A stretch of 64,000 nucleotides of DNA from Dermatemys mawii (Eukaryota; Chordata; Testudines; Dermatemydidae): assembly GCA_007922305.1 (NCBI GenBank), contig ML677335.1, forward strand, positions 23,340,867 through 23,404,866, read 5' to 3'. The position numbers were made by a program, and so were the translations under genes. Shown here piece by piece: positions 13,374 through 25,325 of this stretch (position 1 is the stretch's first letter; each line of letters starts with the position of its first letter). The notes beneath the pieces are model-generated. The model had not been told where the DNA came from. It searched no databases and saw nothing but the letters and a program-made list of their open reading frames with translations.

Positions 13374-15424
13374 TCTAAGGTACTACTGTATTCAGATCTC
13401 ATGCCTGCTTTTTGAGATGTGTGTTTCCTTCAGGAAAAAGTATATGAATGCAATGGCATTAGGCTTAGCATAAAGGCTGTCAGACTTGCCAGACATCACT
13501 GTGGGATCTGCAAAAATAGCAAGGAACTCTGGGGTCTACTGGAAGGTCTTTCAGGGTGTCAGGGTGACATTTGGGTGATGTGAGAGGAGGGTAACCTCAA
13601 GAGACTTGCAGAAGCATCTGAAATTTTGCTCATGAGAATTGAACCTCTCTTTGGGGGTTCAGTAATTCAGGGACAGTTTACTGCTATATACTGTTTGTTA
13701 TTTCTTGTCCCTTGTTTTTAATGTTTTGCACTTCCATAGCACCTACACTCCAGGATTTCCAAAGTACTTTACAAACATCAAGTAATAAAGCTCACAACTC
13801 TTTTCTGAGATAGGGGATGATATCTACATTTTGCAGATGTGGAAACTAAGGCCCAGAGCAGCTAGGCCAGTGATGTAAGGCCATGAAGCATGGCTGTGGC
13901 AGGAATAGAATCCAGATTTCCTGAATTTGTGCTTTGCGGACAAGACCAGGCTTCTGCCTCCAGTACAACAGTCCCTAAATTGCTTTTTAAACATAGATAC
14001 ATTTGCATTAATAACAGGAGCTTTATTTCCTAAGTGTTCCTCTGCTTTCATTGCATGGTGATCCAATTCCAAGATTTTCTAGTGAAGTGCCCTGCAGAGA
14101 CTAAACAAGGAACCCAAGACAGGAGCCAACCTAATGGTTCGGAGTCCATTAGCTTCAAGAAGTAACTCCCAGACCCCTTGTCTTTTCTCTGCACTTGGCA
14201 GGTTAGGTCCATTGATCTCATTACCACGATATATCGATTTCCTATTTAACTTAAAGGCCCAGGATTCCCACTGGAAAACTAGTTTGGTGTCTTTCAACTG
14301 CAGACAGATTGAGCAGTGATGTGCTAGTACCGGCTGCCAGCACTGCACAGTATGAAAAGATTCTGGGCTGGCACTGCAGAATTATCCCAAATGCAACTGG
14401 CTCAGCCCTTTAGAGAGCTTTTGCTCTCTCTCGCTCTCTCACATTCCAGCCAAATCCATCCATGATGAGTGGGAAAACTTCCCATCCTTGCAAGGGCTAG
14501 AAATGCACAGAGAATATCCATTGTTCCTTCTGCTGCTGCCAGTGCTGCAAACAGATCTGAGCTTGCATGTCAGCCAGAGCTGCCTTGAGTGACAGAGAAG
14601 TCATCATGCAGGTCAAGGACAGATGAATGAGGCATGTGTTAAAACAAGAAAACCAATCACAGCTGCAAATGAAAGGAAGAGAAAGTGTGAAGAAGGATTC
14701 AAAGGTGTCAGACGAGTCCCACTGATTCTGACTACAATAAGTTCTTATTCTTGTCTTTCAGTCTCTGCATCTCCTTTCTTGATCAGGAGGTGCTGCACCG
14801 TAATGACTTAGAACCAAGCATTTTGAGAGGCTGATCCATTATGCACGCTGCATTTCCATTCACATGTAGCCTGTTGCCACCTGTCCTGGTAAATTAATGT
14901 GGGGTCTGTAAAAGCACCCTGGCAAGACATGGTCTCCCAGGAGAACTGAATTCTATTGTGTGATATGCCCTGAATATGGCATTCTGTTCAACAACAGCCG
15001 CCTCTAGGCTGCGATGCGACTTTGGCTGCTCAGCTGCCTGCGCTGGTTCGAGTGCGGTGTTTCCTCCTATACACCACAGTTTGGTGAAGGGCTGTATGTT
15101 GTAGCAGGTATAATTCATTCTTCTAGAAACACTGAGGTTTCTGAAATTGTATTTACACCTACACTGCTTAACTTACAGCACACACCGTTGCCAAATATAT
15201 GCAAATATAAGGTGATACAAGCTCTCCTGACGCATTCCCTTTAAGGCTGGGTCATAAAAGAGCAGAAGGGAGACTGCAGGCACAGCAGCTATTAGGACTA
15301 ACATGTTCTGTCATGTGATCCACCTCTGGATTAATTAAAAGTAGAAAACAAAACAAAGAGGGCAAAGATGTCTCTGAGAGTTGTCCATGCAGTTTTTTAC
15401 CTCACCGTCACAAGTCTTGAAGGA
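13374..15424. other. Unassigned DNA with a MIR-like fragment at 13735-13900
   Basis: About 13735-13900 contains ACTTTACAAACATCAAGTAA followed by GATGTGGAAACTAAGGC and CAGAGCAG, the reverse-oriented 3' half of a MIR/CORE-type SINE. A TCTC-rich simple stretch lies near 14421-14440. Nothing else is recognisable. Confidence 0.55.
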
Positions 15425-15665
15425 GATGGAAGGGTGGTTTAGTGAATAGGGCACTGACTTGGGGCTCAGAATACCTAGGTTTATGCTCATCTTAGATGCA
15501 GCACTCCTGTGTGACCTTGGGCGAGTCACTTAGTCTACCTTGTGCCTAAGTTTCCATCTGTTCAGTGGGGATAATACTTCTCTATTTCAAAGAAGTGTTG
15601 TGAGAATAAAATCCATTAATGTGAGATGCCCAGATACTGTGGCGATGAGGGCCATAGAAGTACGT
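15425..15665 (+). repeat. MIR-type (tRNA-derived CORE) SINE
   Basis: In order: GGTTTAGTGAATAGGGCACT (tRNA-related head), TGACCTTGGGCGAGTCACTT (conserved core), a CCATCTGTTCAGTGGGGATA segment and a GTTGTGAGAATAAAATCC tail. This is the full order of a MIR element in the sense direction. It is old and diverged. Confidence 0.85.
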
Positions 15666-15737
15666 AGTTATAGAAAGAATGCAGAACTATTCAGTTGTGA
15701 ATAAAAAGTCATTGATGTTTTGGTAACCTATGTGAAA

Positions 15738-16140
15738 TGATGTTGTAGCCCTTTGAGTCCCAGGATATTAGAGCGACAAGGTGGATATGGTCATATCTTT
15801 TATTGGTGAGAGAGACAAGCTTTCCAGCTTACTCAGGCCTGAAGAAAAGCTCTGGCTAAGCTCAAAAGTGTCTCTCCCTCAACAATGCTTGTAGCACCTT
15901 AGAGACTAACCAGTTTATTACAGCATAAGCTTTCGTGGGCTATAACCCACTTCATCAGATGCATAGAATGGAACATGAAAGCTTATGCTGAAATAAACTG
16001 GTTAGTCTCTAAGGTGCTACAAGTATTCCTCGTTTTCTTTACAGATACAGACTAACACGGCTGCTATTCTTAAATCTGTCTCAACAGAAGTTGGTCCAAT
16101 AGAAGATATTACCTCACAAAGCTTGTCCCTCTGTGTGAAA
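15738..16140. mobile_element. Nested Penelope-like fold-back repeats
   Basis: The inner element (about 15870-16075) is a near-perfect inverted repeat. The left arm TAGCACCTTAGAGACTAACC with CAGCATAAGC is mirrored by GCTTATGCTGAAATAAACTG and GGTTAGTCTCTAAGGTGCTA, with CACTTCATCAGATGCATAGA in the loop and a tail ACAGACTAACACGGCTGCTA. The outer element is a second family that starts near TTGTAGCCCTTTGAGTCCCA and resumes after the inner one with AGTTGGTCCAATAGAAGATA and AGCTTGTCCCT in inverted sense. The layout suggests one repeat inserted into, or grown from, another. Assignment to Penelope-like retroelements is from memory of turtle repeats; the inverted structure is directly visible. Confidence 0.7.
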
Positions 16141-17710
16141 TGAGTCAGTCAAGTTCCCCGGGGGCCAGGTCACCAAATCACCATTTTGGCATCCTTGTTG
16201 TAGACTATGCAGAAAGGCCTTGGACTGAATGGACATGGACAATGAACTATCCAAAAAAGTTCTCCATGTTTCTCTCCCATTCTGCAGATAAATAAAAGGT
16301 TTTCGTCTCCAAGACTCTGGCACATTTTACAAGCCTCACATTTCCTTTTCCCAACTTCTCTCTGTGTGTCTGGCAGTTCCTTCCATCTCTCCTGTTGTTT
16401 TGCTAATACTTTCCTCCTAGGAGTTGGAGGTGTACGTGAAGAACACTGCATGGATTTCTCTTGCGGCTGGGTTGTGGAAAGTACAGAAAATGGAGTGTGA
16501 TTGCACCGCTTAGGTGATTGCTTTGTACCTTGGGAGAAGGGGGTTTGACAGTTTGCATGCAGCACTATCTGGGTGTACCTGGAAGGCGTATCTGATTAAT
16601 CGAATTGTTTTATTTGCCTCCGGCTGAACCACGCAAAGCTCAGGAGAGTTTTTTTTCTGAGCCGCTCCATTAACACACAAACAGGCAGCAATGCTAGCTG
16701 CTGACACCAGGGTTAATTAAATCTATCTCTCCATCAATTCTTATTCAACTATTATCGACGGTCGTTAGATCAGTGACAAAGTGACAAGAAAACAGTAATA
16801 GACTCGTTTTAACCTTTGCAGTGCTGAAAAAGCTTAGTAGGAAATGGGGCTGGCATTTCTCTTACATTCCTTTTTGTGTTTCTCTCAAATGCTTTTTGGC
16901 CGATACCTGTCAGTATCACTTCAAACTGAAAAAGCTCAGGCAAAGAAACTTTTTTCACTCCCCTAGGAACATAGGCATCTCTTGCACTTCCTATCCCTGC
17001 CCCATCTCCATTATTCCTTCCAGGAATAAATTATGTCTCTTTTATCTTGTGACACTTGATAGTGTGGAAGAAATTAGGACAATTGGCTTATACAAAAAAA
17101 TGGAGAGAAAAAAAGTTTGGAAGTCATCAAGTCTTTCATGAACTTCAGGCTTTAACATTACATTAGATGCAGTAAGAGCCATATCTTTTCTGCCCAGGAA
17201 AATAAGTTATTGGAAGAAACATCCTTTGTACCCATTTATCCCCATAAAATATACTTATCACAGAATTCTATCTTGCAGTCCTGTGGAAGCTCTGCAAACT
17301 GGCATGTGTATCATACTTCACGGATTACAAACTAACCAATGCACTAAAACAAATTCAGGCTTTTCAGATCTTTCTCACTTTCTCTCTCATGGTCTGAAAA
17401 TCTAGAGATCAAGACACTGGGCCCAAATCCAAAACCTGGGACTCTGATTTCTAAGCTGGGTGGCAAGCCCATGGTCCTTTCCCCTACCCACAATGGTATA
17501 TGGAATGCACGTGTGATGTGAGATCAATTCTAAGATTAATCTGTGATGGTTTATGTATGACTTATGAATTCTAGCTGATATGAAGTTGTTACTGTGAAAA
17601 CTACTGCATCATGAATGCCTCTCTCTATATATGTATTCTCCATTACTGACAAGCTTTTAAGCAAGTATCTCCAAAACCAGAGACAATGGTGGTCATTAGA
17701 CATCAACTAC
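16141..17710. other. Unassigned non-coding DNA
   Basis: No exon or repeat family is recognised. The overlapping minus-strand frames at 16114-16707 show no domain and have no visible promoter or splice context. Confidence 0.5.
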
Positions 17711-17722
17711 TGTATATTCCGA

Positions 17723-17930
17723 TTTCAGAGTGGTAGCCATGTTAGTCTGTATCAGCAAAAAGAACGAGGAGTACTTATGGCACCTTAGAGACTAACCAAT
17801 TTCTTTGGGCATAAGGTTTCTGTATTTTCCGCTCCATGCATCTGATGAAGTGGGTTTTAGCCCACAAAAGGTTATGCCCAAATAAATCTGTTAATCTCTA
17901 AAGTGCCACAAGTACTCCTTGTTCTTTTTT
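17723..17930. mobile_element. Penelope-like fold-back repeat with 12-bp target duplication
   Basis: The same family as the inner repeat at 15.9-16.1 kb. The left arm GGCACCTTAGAGACTAACCA with GGGCATAAGG pairs with GGTTATGCCC and GTTAATCTCTAAAGTGCCAC, around TGCATCTGATGAAGTGGG. The left outer tail TTTCAGAGTGGTAGCCATGT corresponds to the TAACACGGCTGCT tail of the sister copy. The 12-mer TGTATATTCCGA flanks it exactly at 17711-17722 and 17931-17942, marking the insertion boundaries. A 12-bp duplication fits target-primed reverse transcription rather than a cut-and-paste transposon. Confidence 0.85.
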
Positions 17931-17942
17931 TGTATATTCCGA

Positions 17943-19836
17943 GTGACACATCTTGAGATAATGCCTTTTCTTGGAGCGAGACAGATTTGATAAAGCAGGA
18001 GTTTATAAAAAGACTCAGAGTCACACAGGAAGTTTTGGGCAGCAGAAGGAAGGAAGGAAATGGAATGGCCAAGTCCAGCAGAGATGGGCCAGGTAAGAAG
18101 GTTCCATGTTGCAGAACACAAGCTAGGCACTGAAACAGAACGACATTGGATTGTTGTATAAAAGCTAGATGGAATATAAGAATGAATTAAATGTAATAAG
18201 TATCATACAATAGAAAGAAATGTACAAAGAATTCTGTTTCCCCAGACCAGAACAAAAACATCAGAGACAGTGATAACTGAAATGAGCCTGCGGTGTAACT
18301 TGCAAGGCCAAGCTAAACTAATTGTACCAGCACAATCCAAGACAGAAAGTCTGTTCTTAGAAAGAGATAAAAGAGTAACATTGTAAAACAATTCTATGTA
18401 GAAACTGCTATCCCTGTTACGGTTTGCTGTTTGTTACTGACTTTATGGGATAGATGGGCCAAACAAATGATTGTGATCTGCTATGCCCTAAAAGTAAATA
18501 TGTTAAAGAAAAAATACCTAAAAAAGTAGAGATAGTGAAATGTATGTTAAGTTAATCAGTTAGAAGAATGTATGTAAAGATATGTATGGTTTAAAATAAA
18601 TAATAAAGCAAAGAGGTTACCAGAACCAGCCCAACTTCTGTTTTAACATTACTGGGCCAAAGGATGAGCAGGGAGAGAAGAGGTTAAGGAGCAGTTCTGG
18701 TCCCAGGTAGCTCTGCACTGCTGCATCTGTAGAACCTGCTTCAGCTGGAGGAGCTTAAAAGAGAGCCAGACAGCTCAGAAGGGGATAGGAGGACAGACCT
18801 ACCCTGAGTGAGGGTCCAGCTAGAGTCCTGGCTGAAGCAGAAAATCTTTAAGCAGCAGCTACCCCAGTTCCTAGAGAAGGGACCAAACGTTCCCTAGCCT
18901 GAGGAAACATTTCACTCCATTGTCTGCTGGATCATATGTGAGCCTTTCTGACCATGCCCTTGAGTGAGTGGGTATATGGGTAGGAAGTGGCCCAAGAAGG
19001 CAACTCTGAAGCACTCCTGGGCATTTGATATTGCTGCCTCTCACAAGGCCCTGGCAGATTCAACTGGTGACCTGGCTGGAGTTACCCTTTGCTGGAAAGG
19101 TGACCACTATGGTGCCAGGGTGACTACCAGCCGGGGACTTCAGAGAGGGGAACAGTTGTGACCCGGGTATTTAACCACTAGGCAGTACCATCAGTAAACT
19201 CAACCTGACACAACTATAAACTCCTAAGCAATTAAACATCCCTTCGGAAAGTCAACTACAAATATCACGCAGTCTGTGAAGTATGTAATCACAACAAGGG
19301 ACCTAGACACTTGTCATTCCCTGGAGCAGTTCTCTATTGGATCAATATTTTTCCTCCTGCACCAAGGAGAACCTATGTCCTGAAGGCTCCTTTCAGTACC
19401 ATTTGGGTTTTCACAGGCAGGCTTCAGGGGAAAGCAGCTTTACTCTTTCCCCTCTCTGATTAACAGAGAACTGAAGGCTGCCGAAGGGCTGCAATCCATT
19501 TCCACATTTCTATCTCGACGGCTTACAGGGTGCTGTCCAGCTCCCTTCAAGGTCAGTCACAGCCCTGCAGTGAAATTTCAGCAAATCCAGAAAGTGTTGC
19601 TTGCGTCCCACAATTGTTCCTTTGCAGAGCAGAGAGACAGGGCACTGCAGCCCTGACAGCCCACCTCTCCCAACCTGCCCATCACCTCCACTCTGCCCTG
19701 GTGTGGAACTCACCCCCGACACACAGGAAACACACTGGTTTCCGCACCTGTCCCCTCGTCCATTGGAAAAATGGTGCTTCAGAGGGGATTCTGCTCCAAA
19801 CTGCCTGAGCTTGGAAAAGAGAATGATCATGGGTTA
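17943..19836. other. Mostly unassigned; possible LTR-like repeat at about 18640-19165
   Basis: About 18640-19165 is richer in G/A, contains AGGAGCTTAAAAGAGAGCCA, and ends CAGTTGTGACCCGG. Its composition and wording resemble the promoter-bearing repeat inside 36021-36965, but I find no terminal repeats or target duplication. The rest has no recognisable feature; the overlapping frames at 19510-19888 lie on both strands and look like chance. Confidence 0.4.
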
Positions 19837-19995
19837 GATGGCTCAGTGAGTCAGTGCGTTGGCCTGCCACCTCGAAGACTTCATTCAAGTCATGTCTTAT
19901 GTCACAGCTGTGATCTCAGTCCAGTTTCTAAGGGACATCATAAAGCCAATGATGTGTCAGGACTGATCTTTTCTAGAACCGGAGCAGTTGGGAGT
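19837..19995 (+). repeat. tRNA-derived SINE-like repeat
   Basis: The head TTAGATGGCTCAGTGAGTCA resembles a pol III A box (TGGCTCAGTGAG), followed about 45 bases later by CATTCAAGTCATG, a degraded B box. A non-tRNA body follows to about 19995. There is no cloverleaf capable of a functional tRNA. It is related in style to MIR/CORE SINEs; the exact family is not named. Confidence 0.6.
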
Positions 19996-20458
19996 GCTCT
20001 AGCTCACTAATGAGGTAAACTCACAGAAGTGCTTTATCTGAAACCCAGCTGGCCAATGACACCAAGGGATCCATGTCTGAAGTGGTTCATATGTGATTTA
20101 AATGCACTACTCCTATTGACATTGAAGGGAGTCATGCTCTGACATGGGGACCCAGCCAACCTCCCCAAACCTAAGACTTGTAATCAGGTCCTGTCAGGTT
20201 TGGGTGGGGTTGCAAGGCTCTACTGTACTGCTGCATTAGCCGCCCAAGACCAACCCACCTCCGGAGAGCAGACTTTTCAAGTTTTCAGGTGGCAGACTCC
20301 AGCCTCACTGAGCATGGAACTCTTTCAACCTGTGCACAGGGAGAGTTTTTCACACACCTTAAGTGACATCTTCCACATTGATTTTCCAGTCATTAGCTGG
20401 CTACCTCTTCTGGAATTGTCACACGTTGCTCCATGCAGTGGCTGGGGTATCAGTGAAC

Positions 20459-21261
20459 ACAGGAACTCCTCAGTTAAAGTCATCCTGGTTAAGGTTGTTT
20501 CGTTGTTACGTTGCTGATCAATTAGGGAACCTACTCGTTTAAAGTTGTGCAATGCTCCCTTCTAACGTCTCTTGGCAGCCACATGCTTTGTCTACTACTT
20601 ACAGAAAGAGCAGCCCGTTGCAGCTAGCTGGTGGGTGGTTGGAACCAGGGTGGACTGGCAGCCCCCTTATCAGCTCCCTGCTCCCCTAAGTTCCCTCTGC
20701 AGCAGCTACCCAGCAGGCTATCAACTGCCGGCAGTTCAGATGTCCCTCCCCCCACTGCCATGTGCTGCTTCTGCCCTCTGCCTTGGAGCTGCTCCCCAAG
20801 ACTTCTGCTTGGTGGGGAGAGGGGGAGGAAGAGGAGGGCTAATGTCAGTTGTCCCCATCCCCCATGCTCCCACACCCCACTTACCCCATTTTCCATAGAG
20901 CAGGGACACACAACAGGTCTCAGAAGGGAGGGAGAGAGTTTGCCCTGGCAGCAGCTGCAGCTCAGCTTGCTGAGCCAGTTAACAAGGCAGTGTACTTAGA
21001 GGGGAAATGTGCATCTCTCCCTCTCTCACACACACATGGTGTGGATCTCTGTCTCTGTCTGCCCTCCCTCCTTTCCCGCTGCCTCGTAGAGTGTGAGAGC
21101 TAACCCAGGAAGGCTCAGCCAATTGCTAGTTCATCATTTAGCAGTAAAGCATTCCCTGGGAAATATACCACCCTCTGACTTCACCACCTCAACCAAGCTT
21201 CACAATCATCATCACTGTGTACCAGTATTAAATTGTTTGTTTAAAACTTATACTGTGTGTA

Positions 21262-21294
<33 letters not shown>

Positions 21295-21372
21295 TGGATT
21301 CACTTAGCACCATTTTGCTTAAAGTCACATTTTTCAGGAATATAACTACAACATTAAGTGAGGAGTTCCTGT
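20459..21372. mobile_element. Non-autonomous DNA transposon, about 914 bp, 20-bp TIRs
   Basis: The left end ACAGGAACTCCTCAGTTAAA is mirrored by the right end ending TTAAGTGAGGAGTTCCTGT. The interior matches a turtle repeat I recognise: GGTTGTTTCGTTGTTACGTT near the left, ACTTCACCACCTCAACCAAG and a TG/TA microsatellite (21253-21294) near the right, then TTTGCTTAAAGTCACATTTT. No transposase is encoded. The target duplication is not clear, so the superfamily stays open. Several short ORFs inside it (20572-21485) are by-products of the repeat. Confidence 0.8.
21253..21294. repeat. Compound TG/TA microsatellite
   Basis: A run of GTGTGTATGTGTGTG units passes directly into a pure TA stretch. It sits inside the TIR transposon, near its right end. 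Confidence 0.9.
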
Positions 21373-23207
21373 ACCTGTGTCATTTCCCACATCCTGACAG
21401 ATTGCCTGTGTCTACATCCTTTCCTCAGGGAACAGAGAAAATACCCAACCCTAGCCCTCAAAACATGTGTACAGCCACATTTTAGAGAGTTATGTCATCT
21501 TCCCTTCTCCATTACCATCAACAAACAGGCACATTGTAAAATGTCCTTTGGTCTTGATCCCAGTAAAAACAGCAGTGAGGGGAAAGTTGCTTTTGGCTTA
21601 AGGTGATTGTCTTTAGGCTAACATCAGAACTGAGAGCAAGACTAGAAGCCCTCGTAATCCTAGTCTTGCATGCCTTCCTTTATTCAGCAAATAGCCCTGG
21701 TTTTACCTTGAAGGGGACTCTGAACGTTGCATAAAGGAAAGCTTGAAGGGGGAAAATAGATGGAGAAAAACCAGCCTGAAAAACTAGCATTTGGAAAGAT
21801 GAGAGCCAGTTTTGTTAAAGAGCAGTAATTAGGAGGTACAGAAACATAAGGGGTTAATAAGTTTACCTCTCACCTCTCGAGATGCGGTGTTCAATCCTGT
21901 AAGGTTACTCATGAAAATGAGTTCAGTTTCTCCCTCTATTTGCTAGTGGATGTTGGCTCCCAGGGTAAAACACCACTAAAGGGGCACCATTATTAGTTTC
22001 TGCTCAGGAGAAACTCAGGACTGAAATATCAGGGATATGACAGATCAGGGCTGTGGTGTACTGGCTAGGTTCGGTGGAGGTCCAGGCTTGGAGGAGTAGA
22101 AGGGAATGGAGCTATACTTTACAACTGTGGCACAGTTGCATTGGCAGAGCTGGACAGGAGCCAGGACTGGAACAGCATGGAGGACTGCAGCTCAGTCAAT
22201 TTTAAAAGCAATTATTTCCTGAGGGGAAAGCGTGTCAGTAATCATGAATATACCCTATTTTTTTCTGGTTGACTTTGCTGTCCAAGGCTTCTGAGCCCCA
22301 AGTGCATCAGTGTCCATCAGACAAAGTCTAGGTAGCCACATGGTGCTTCATGCAGCAGCCAATAAGAAACTAGTTTCTACACCCAGGGTGAGTGTGATGT
22401 CGATAGTGGCTAGACAGGCAGATGTGGTAATAGCTTCTCCCTTACGAGCATTATACTTCTCCAGTGCTTCCAGCTTCTGCTGGCCCAGCAGCAAGGTTTT
22501 CAAGCAGATCTTCTTGCGCAGATCAGTTTTGCTGATTAGCACCAGTTTAAAATAAAGCAAGCTAACACTTTAACTACTTTTAGCCAGCTTTTGTTGCTCA
22601 AAAAGGAAAATAATTTCTGTATTCATTTATAGAAGGAAATAATTACCTCATTTATGACATGAAGTCAATTTTTTTTCCTCTGAACAAGAGGGAACTCTGC
22701 ACCAACAGAGGGAAATTTAGAAGGGAAACAAGATTTGCATTTACATGCTTCAGTTAAAAATTAAAAGAAGCCTATGGTGTTGTGGGTTCCCCTTTCCCCA
22801 ACATAAAATCAGATTGTGTGACGGCTAAGATCTGATGTGGCTATTAAATGTCCTGGATTCTTCTGTGCTGAAGGGGGAAAATGTCTCCCAAACCATATTA
22901 GTCATAAGACTTGTTGAGACTTTACAATTTGGAAACATCTGGGGTTAGTTCTACTTTCCCAATTGTTCTTGCAAATAGGTAGATGAATTTAAATTGTAGG
23001 CTCAGGAAATCTGTTCTTCTTTCAATGGCTCCAAGCAAGATGAAATCAGGCAATTTACATGGGTTAAACTGATTGATGTTAACAGCAGTTGTGGTATAAA
23101 TGAGCCAGAAGCCCTTTGTGTACATTTCAGCTATTGGGTCATATCTGAAATCCGTTCCTAAGAGGGCTGAAAAAGCTAATCTGGCATTTGTGTGTGGCTG
23201 CCCATAG
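21373..23207. other. Unassigned DNA with a member of the 66-69 bp repeat family at about 22040-22190
   Basis: About 22040-22190 carries GGCTGTGGTGTACTGGCTAG, then CAGTTGCATTGGCAGAGCTG and CCAGGACTGGAACAGC. These words recur at 35570-35715, 57975-58175 and about 58945-58995. Nothing else is assignable. Confidence 0.5.
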
Positions 23208-23215
23208 GTGACAGG

Positions 23216-23375
23216 CACTGCTCCCTCTAAGCTGTGCGTGTGTGCACACACACAGATCCTAAACCTTGTGCACACAGTGAACACCACGTGCACAAAAATT
23301 TGTACAGAAGCACAAAAATTTGTGCAGAAGAAATTTATTGTGCACACACCCTGTCAAAAATTAGAGGGAACATTG
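23216..23375. mobile_element. hAT-type MITE, 160 bp
   Basis: The left end CACTGCTCCCTCTAA and right end TTAGAGGGAACATTG are inverted repeats (13 of 15). The flanks GTGACAGG (23208-23215) and GTGACGGG (23376-23383) form an 8-bp target duplication with one mismatch. The interior has GTGTGTGCACACACAC and a tandem pair of the 20-mer GCACAAAAATTTGTACAGAA. Confidence 0.9.
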
Positions 23376-23383
23376 GTGACGGG

Positions 23384-25235
23384 TGCCACCTAATGGACCC
23401 TCCACCGGTATCATGGGCATGTACAGGCTTGTTAACTCAGTTAGAACAAGGAGAAGGAGAATGGCATGTGGATTTCTTGCTCTTGAACTTCTTCATGTGC
23501 ATTAGCCTCTGGGAACAGTCTGTGCTATTACAATCCTCCTGGCAGCACCCATTGATCCTAACTATAGCTTATAAAATTGACTCCTGAATATTAGAGAGGA
23601 GCTGTAGCAGAAGCTAAGGATGGACACAATATAGGGATGCTCTGGCCAGACACCTTTTCCATCCATACCCTCTAAGATGGGTGCTATGGAAGGATTGGCA
23701 TAAAGCTACTGTGCTGGGTATCTGCTACCCAGAGGATCCTCAGCAAGCCAATTAAGTGGCCTTTATGGCTTCTAGCAGGGCCGAGTTTCAGACCTTCAGT
23801 TTCTTCCTTGCGTTTGCCAGCACTGCGGTGTGAATAACCCATATTACAGTGAGGATGCAGGCAAGACTTGAACTGGCACCATTTTGATCTATAAGGTAGT
23901 AACTCTAGCAGATAACCTAAAGGAGGTTTCCTACTGCATAGCTCATCTGCTAGAAGTTCTGCCCCAGCTGATCAAGATGCAGCTATGCATTAAGCTTTTC
24001 TCATTTGAAAGCAGCTTGTACTCACGTACCAGGGGAGGGAGATTCTAGTTCACTTTAGTCTCCTCTGGGCACATTGTCCTTGGGAAGTGGTCTGCACTGA
24101 CCTCCTTCCCAGCAGCTCCTGCCTGCTCTCCTCGGACAATCTCCATGGGAAAATGGAGTGGGTCCTGCCTGGTTTCAGCATCACATGCGAGCCTGCTTCA
24201 GGAATCTGTGGTGTCCTTCTGGAGCAGTGGTGCAATCGAGTTAGGAAGTGTGGGGAAGGTTATATTTGAACAGGATAATTGATATTAAATTACATGGGAA
24301 AGAAGAAATTGTAGACGGGTGAGTTGGTAAATATATCTATTTTTCATCATCTGCACCAAAATGATTAAAGTCAGGGGCAAGGATGATACTTGACAGAAAA
24401 TTGATAAAACACTGATGACAGAGGATTAATATTTCAGGAGGGGTCATATGTATTGTGTGGCACCCTTGGTAAATCTTTAGCCAACGTTGGATAACCTTGA
24501 GAGAGGCATTTTATAAATTCTTATTTATTTTGTGGCAAGGCAGGAGTGAGTGTTTAGAAAGTAGTAACCAGAGAGGATTGTTATCCCACTGGGGAAGTCC
24601 CATTGGTGAAGGAGAGATCTGAAATCATCCATTAGGATCAGAATAGCAGTTTGCAGAAAGAGCTAGTGGTTAGCTAGCATTGCAACAAAAATCCTCTCAG
24701 TGCAGCTGGCCTATTCCACAGGCAGGTACAGGAAGCTGGGGTCAGGGCCTGTCTCTGTTTCCCTTCCTCCTTATCCATCTGAGGTGCCATGAACCCCTTG
24801 GAGCACACCACGGGAGTGGTGTCTGTGCTCATGCAAGTGCAGGGATTGCAGCTATGACAAGCCCTTGAATTATTTGCCTGAGCGATTGCTCTTTGCCTCT
24901 GCTAACCATGGCCAGGGTGTATCATAATTTGGCCCTAATGTGGAAATGGGCCTAACCGCCCTCCCCTCCGCGAATTTTGTGGGATTACGGTGACAGACCA
25001 AGCCCATCAGTATGTTAGAGCGACTGTGAGGGACAGGCTGTATGGTGACAATCTACTGTCCAGTAACTAATCTTTCATGTTTGTTTAAAACTATTGAAAA
25101 GATCATAAAAGGATGTTTTGGGCAATTGCTTCTTTGCCCTGTGGGTTCCCTTATGTGGAGTTGTTCAGGGTTCTCCCATGTCTCACCTCCTTTCCAGTCA
25201 TCCCTTGTCTTTTGGGCCTGACACTATGTACTTAT
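23384..25235. other. Unassigned non-coding DNA
   Basis: No recognisable exon, RNA gene or repeat boundary. The overlapping plus and minus frames around 24050-24270 are mirror images of each other and carry no domain. Confidence 0.5.
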
Positions 25236-25325
25236 TGGTATCCAGGTGGTTTTGGTGTTAATTTTGACCTGTAAAGCTCTAAATAGCCTGGGGCCTGCCT
25301 ATCTAAGTAATCGCCTGTCTCCAAG
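25236..25325 (+). mobile_element. LINE (L2/CR1-like) reverse transcriptase C-terminal fragment
   Basis: A plus-strand frame, interrupted and without a start, reads ILTCKALNSLGPAYLSNRLS. The KALN-LGPAYLS-RL pattern is the conserved C-terminal region of L2-type and related LINE ORF2 proteins. It is a short ancient fragment. The orientation is sense, unlike the other CR1 copies in the window. Confidence 0.6.

Noticed and set aside
19837..19910. Possible tRNA gene
   Set aside because: A-box- and B-box-like words are present but no cloverleaf forms and the body continues as SINE.
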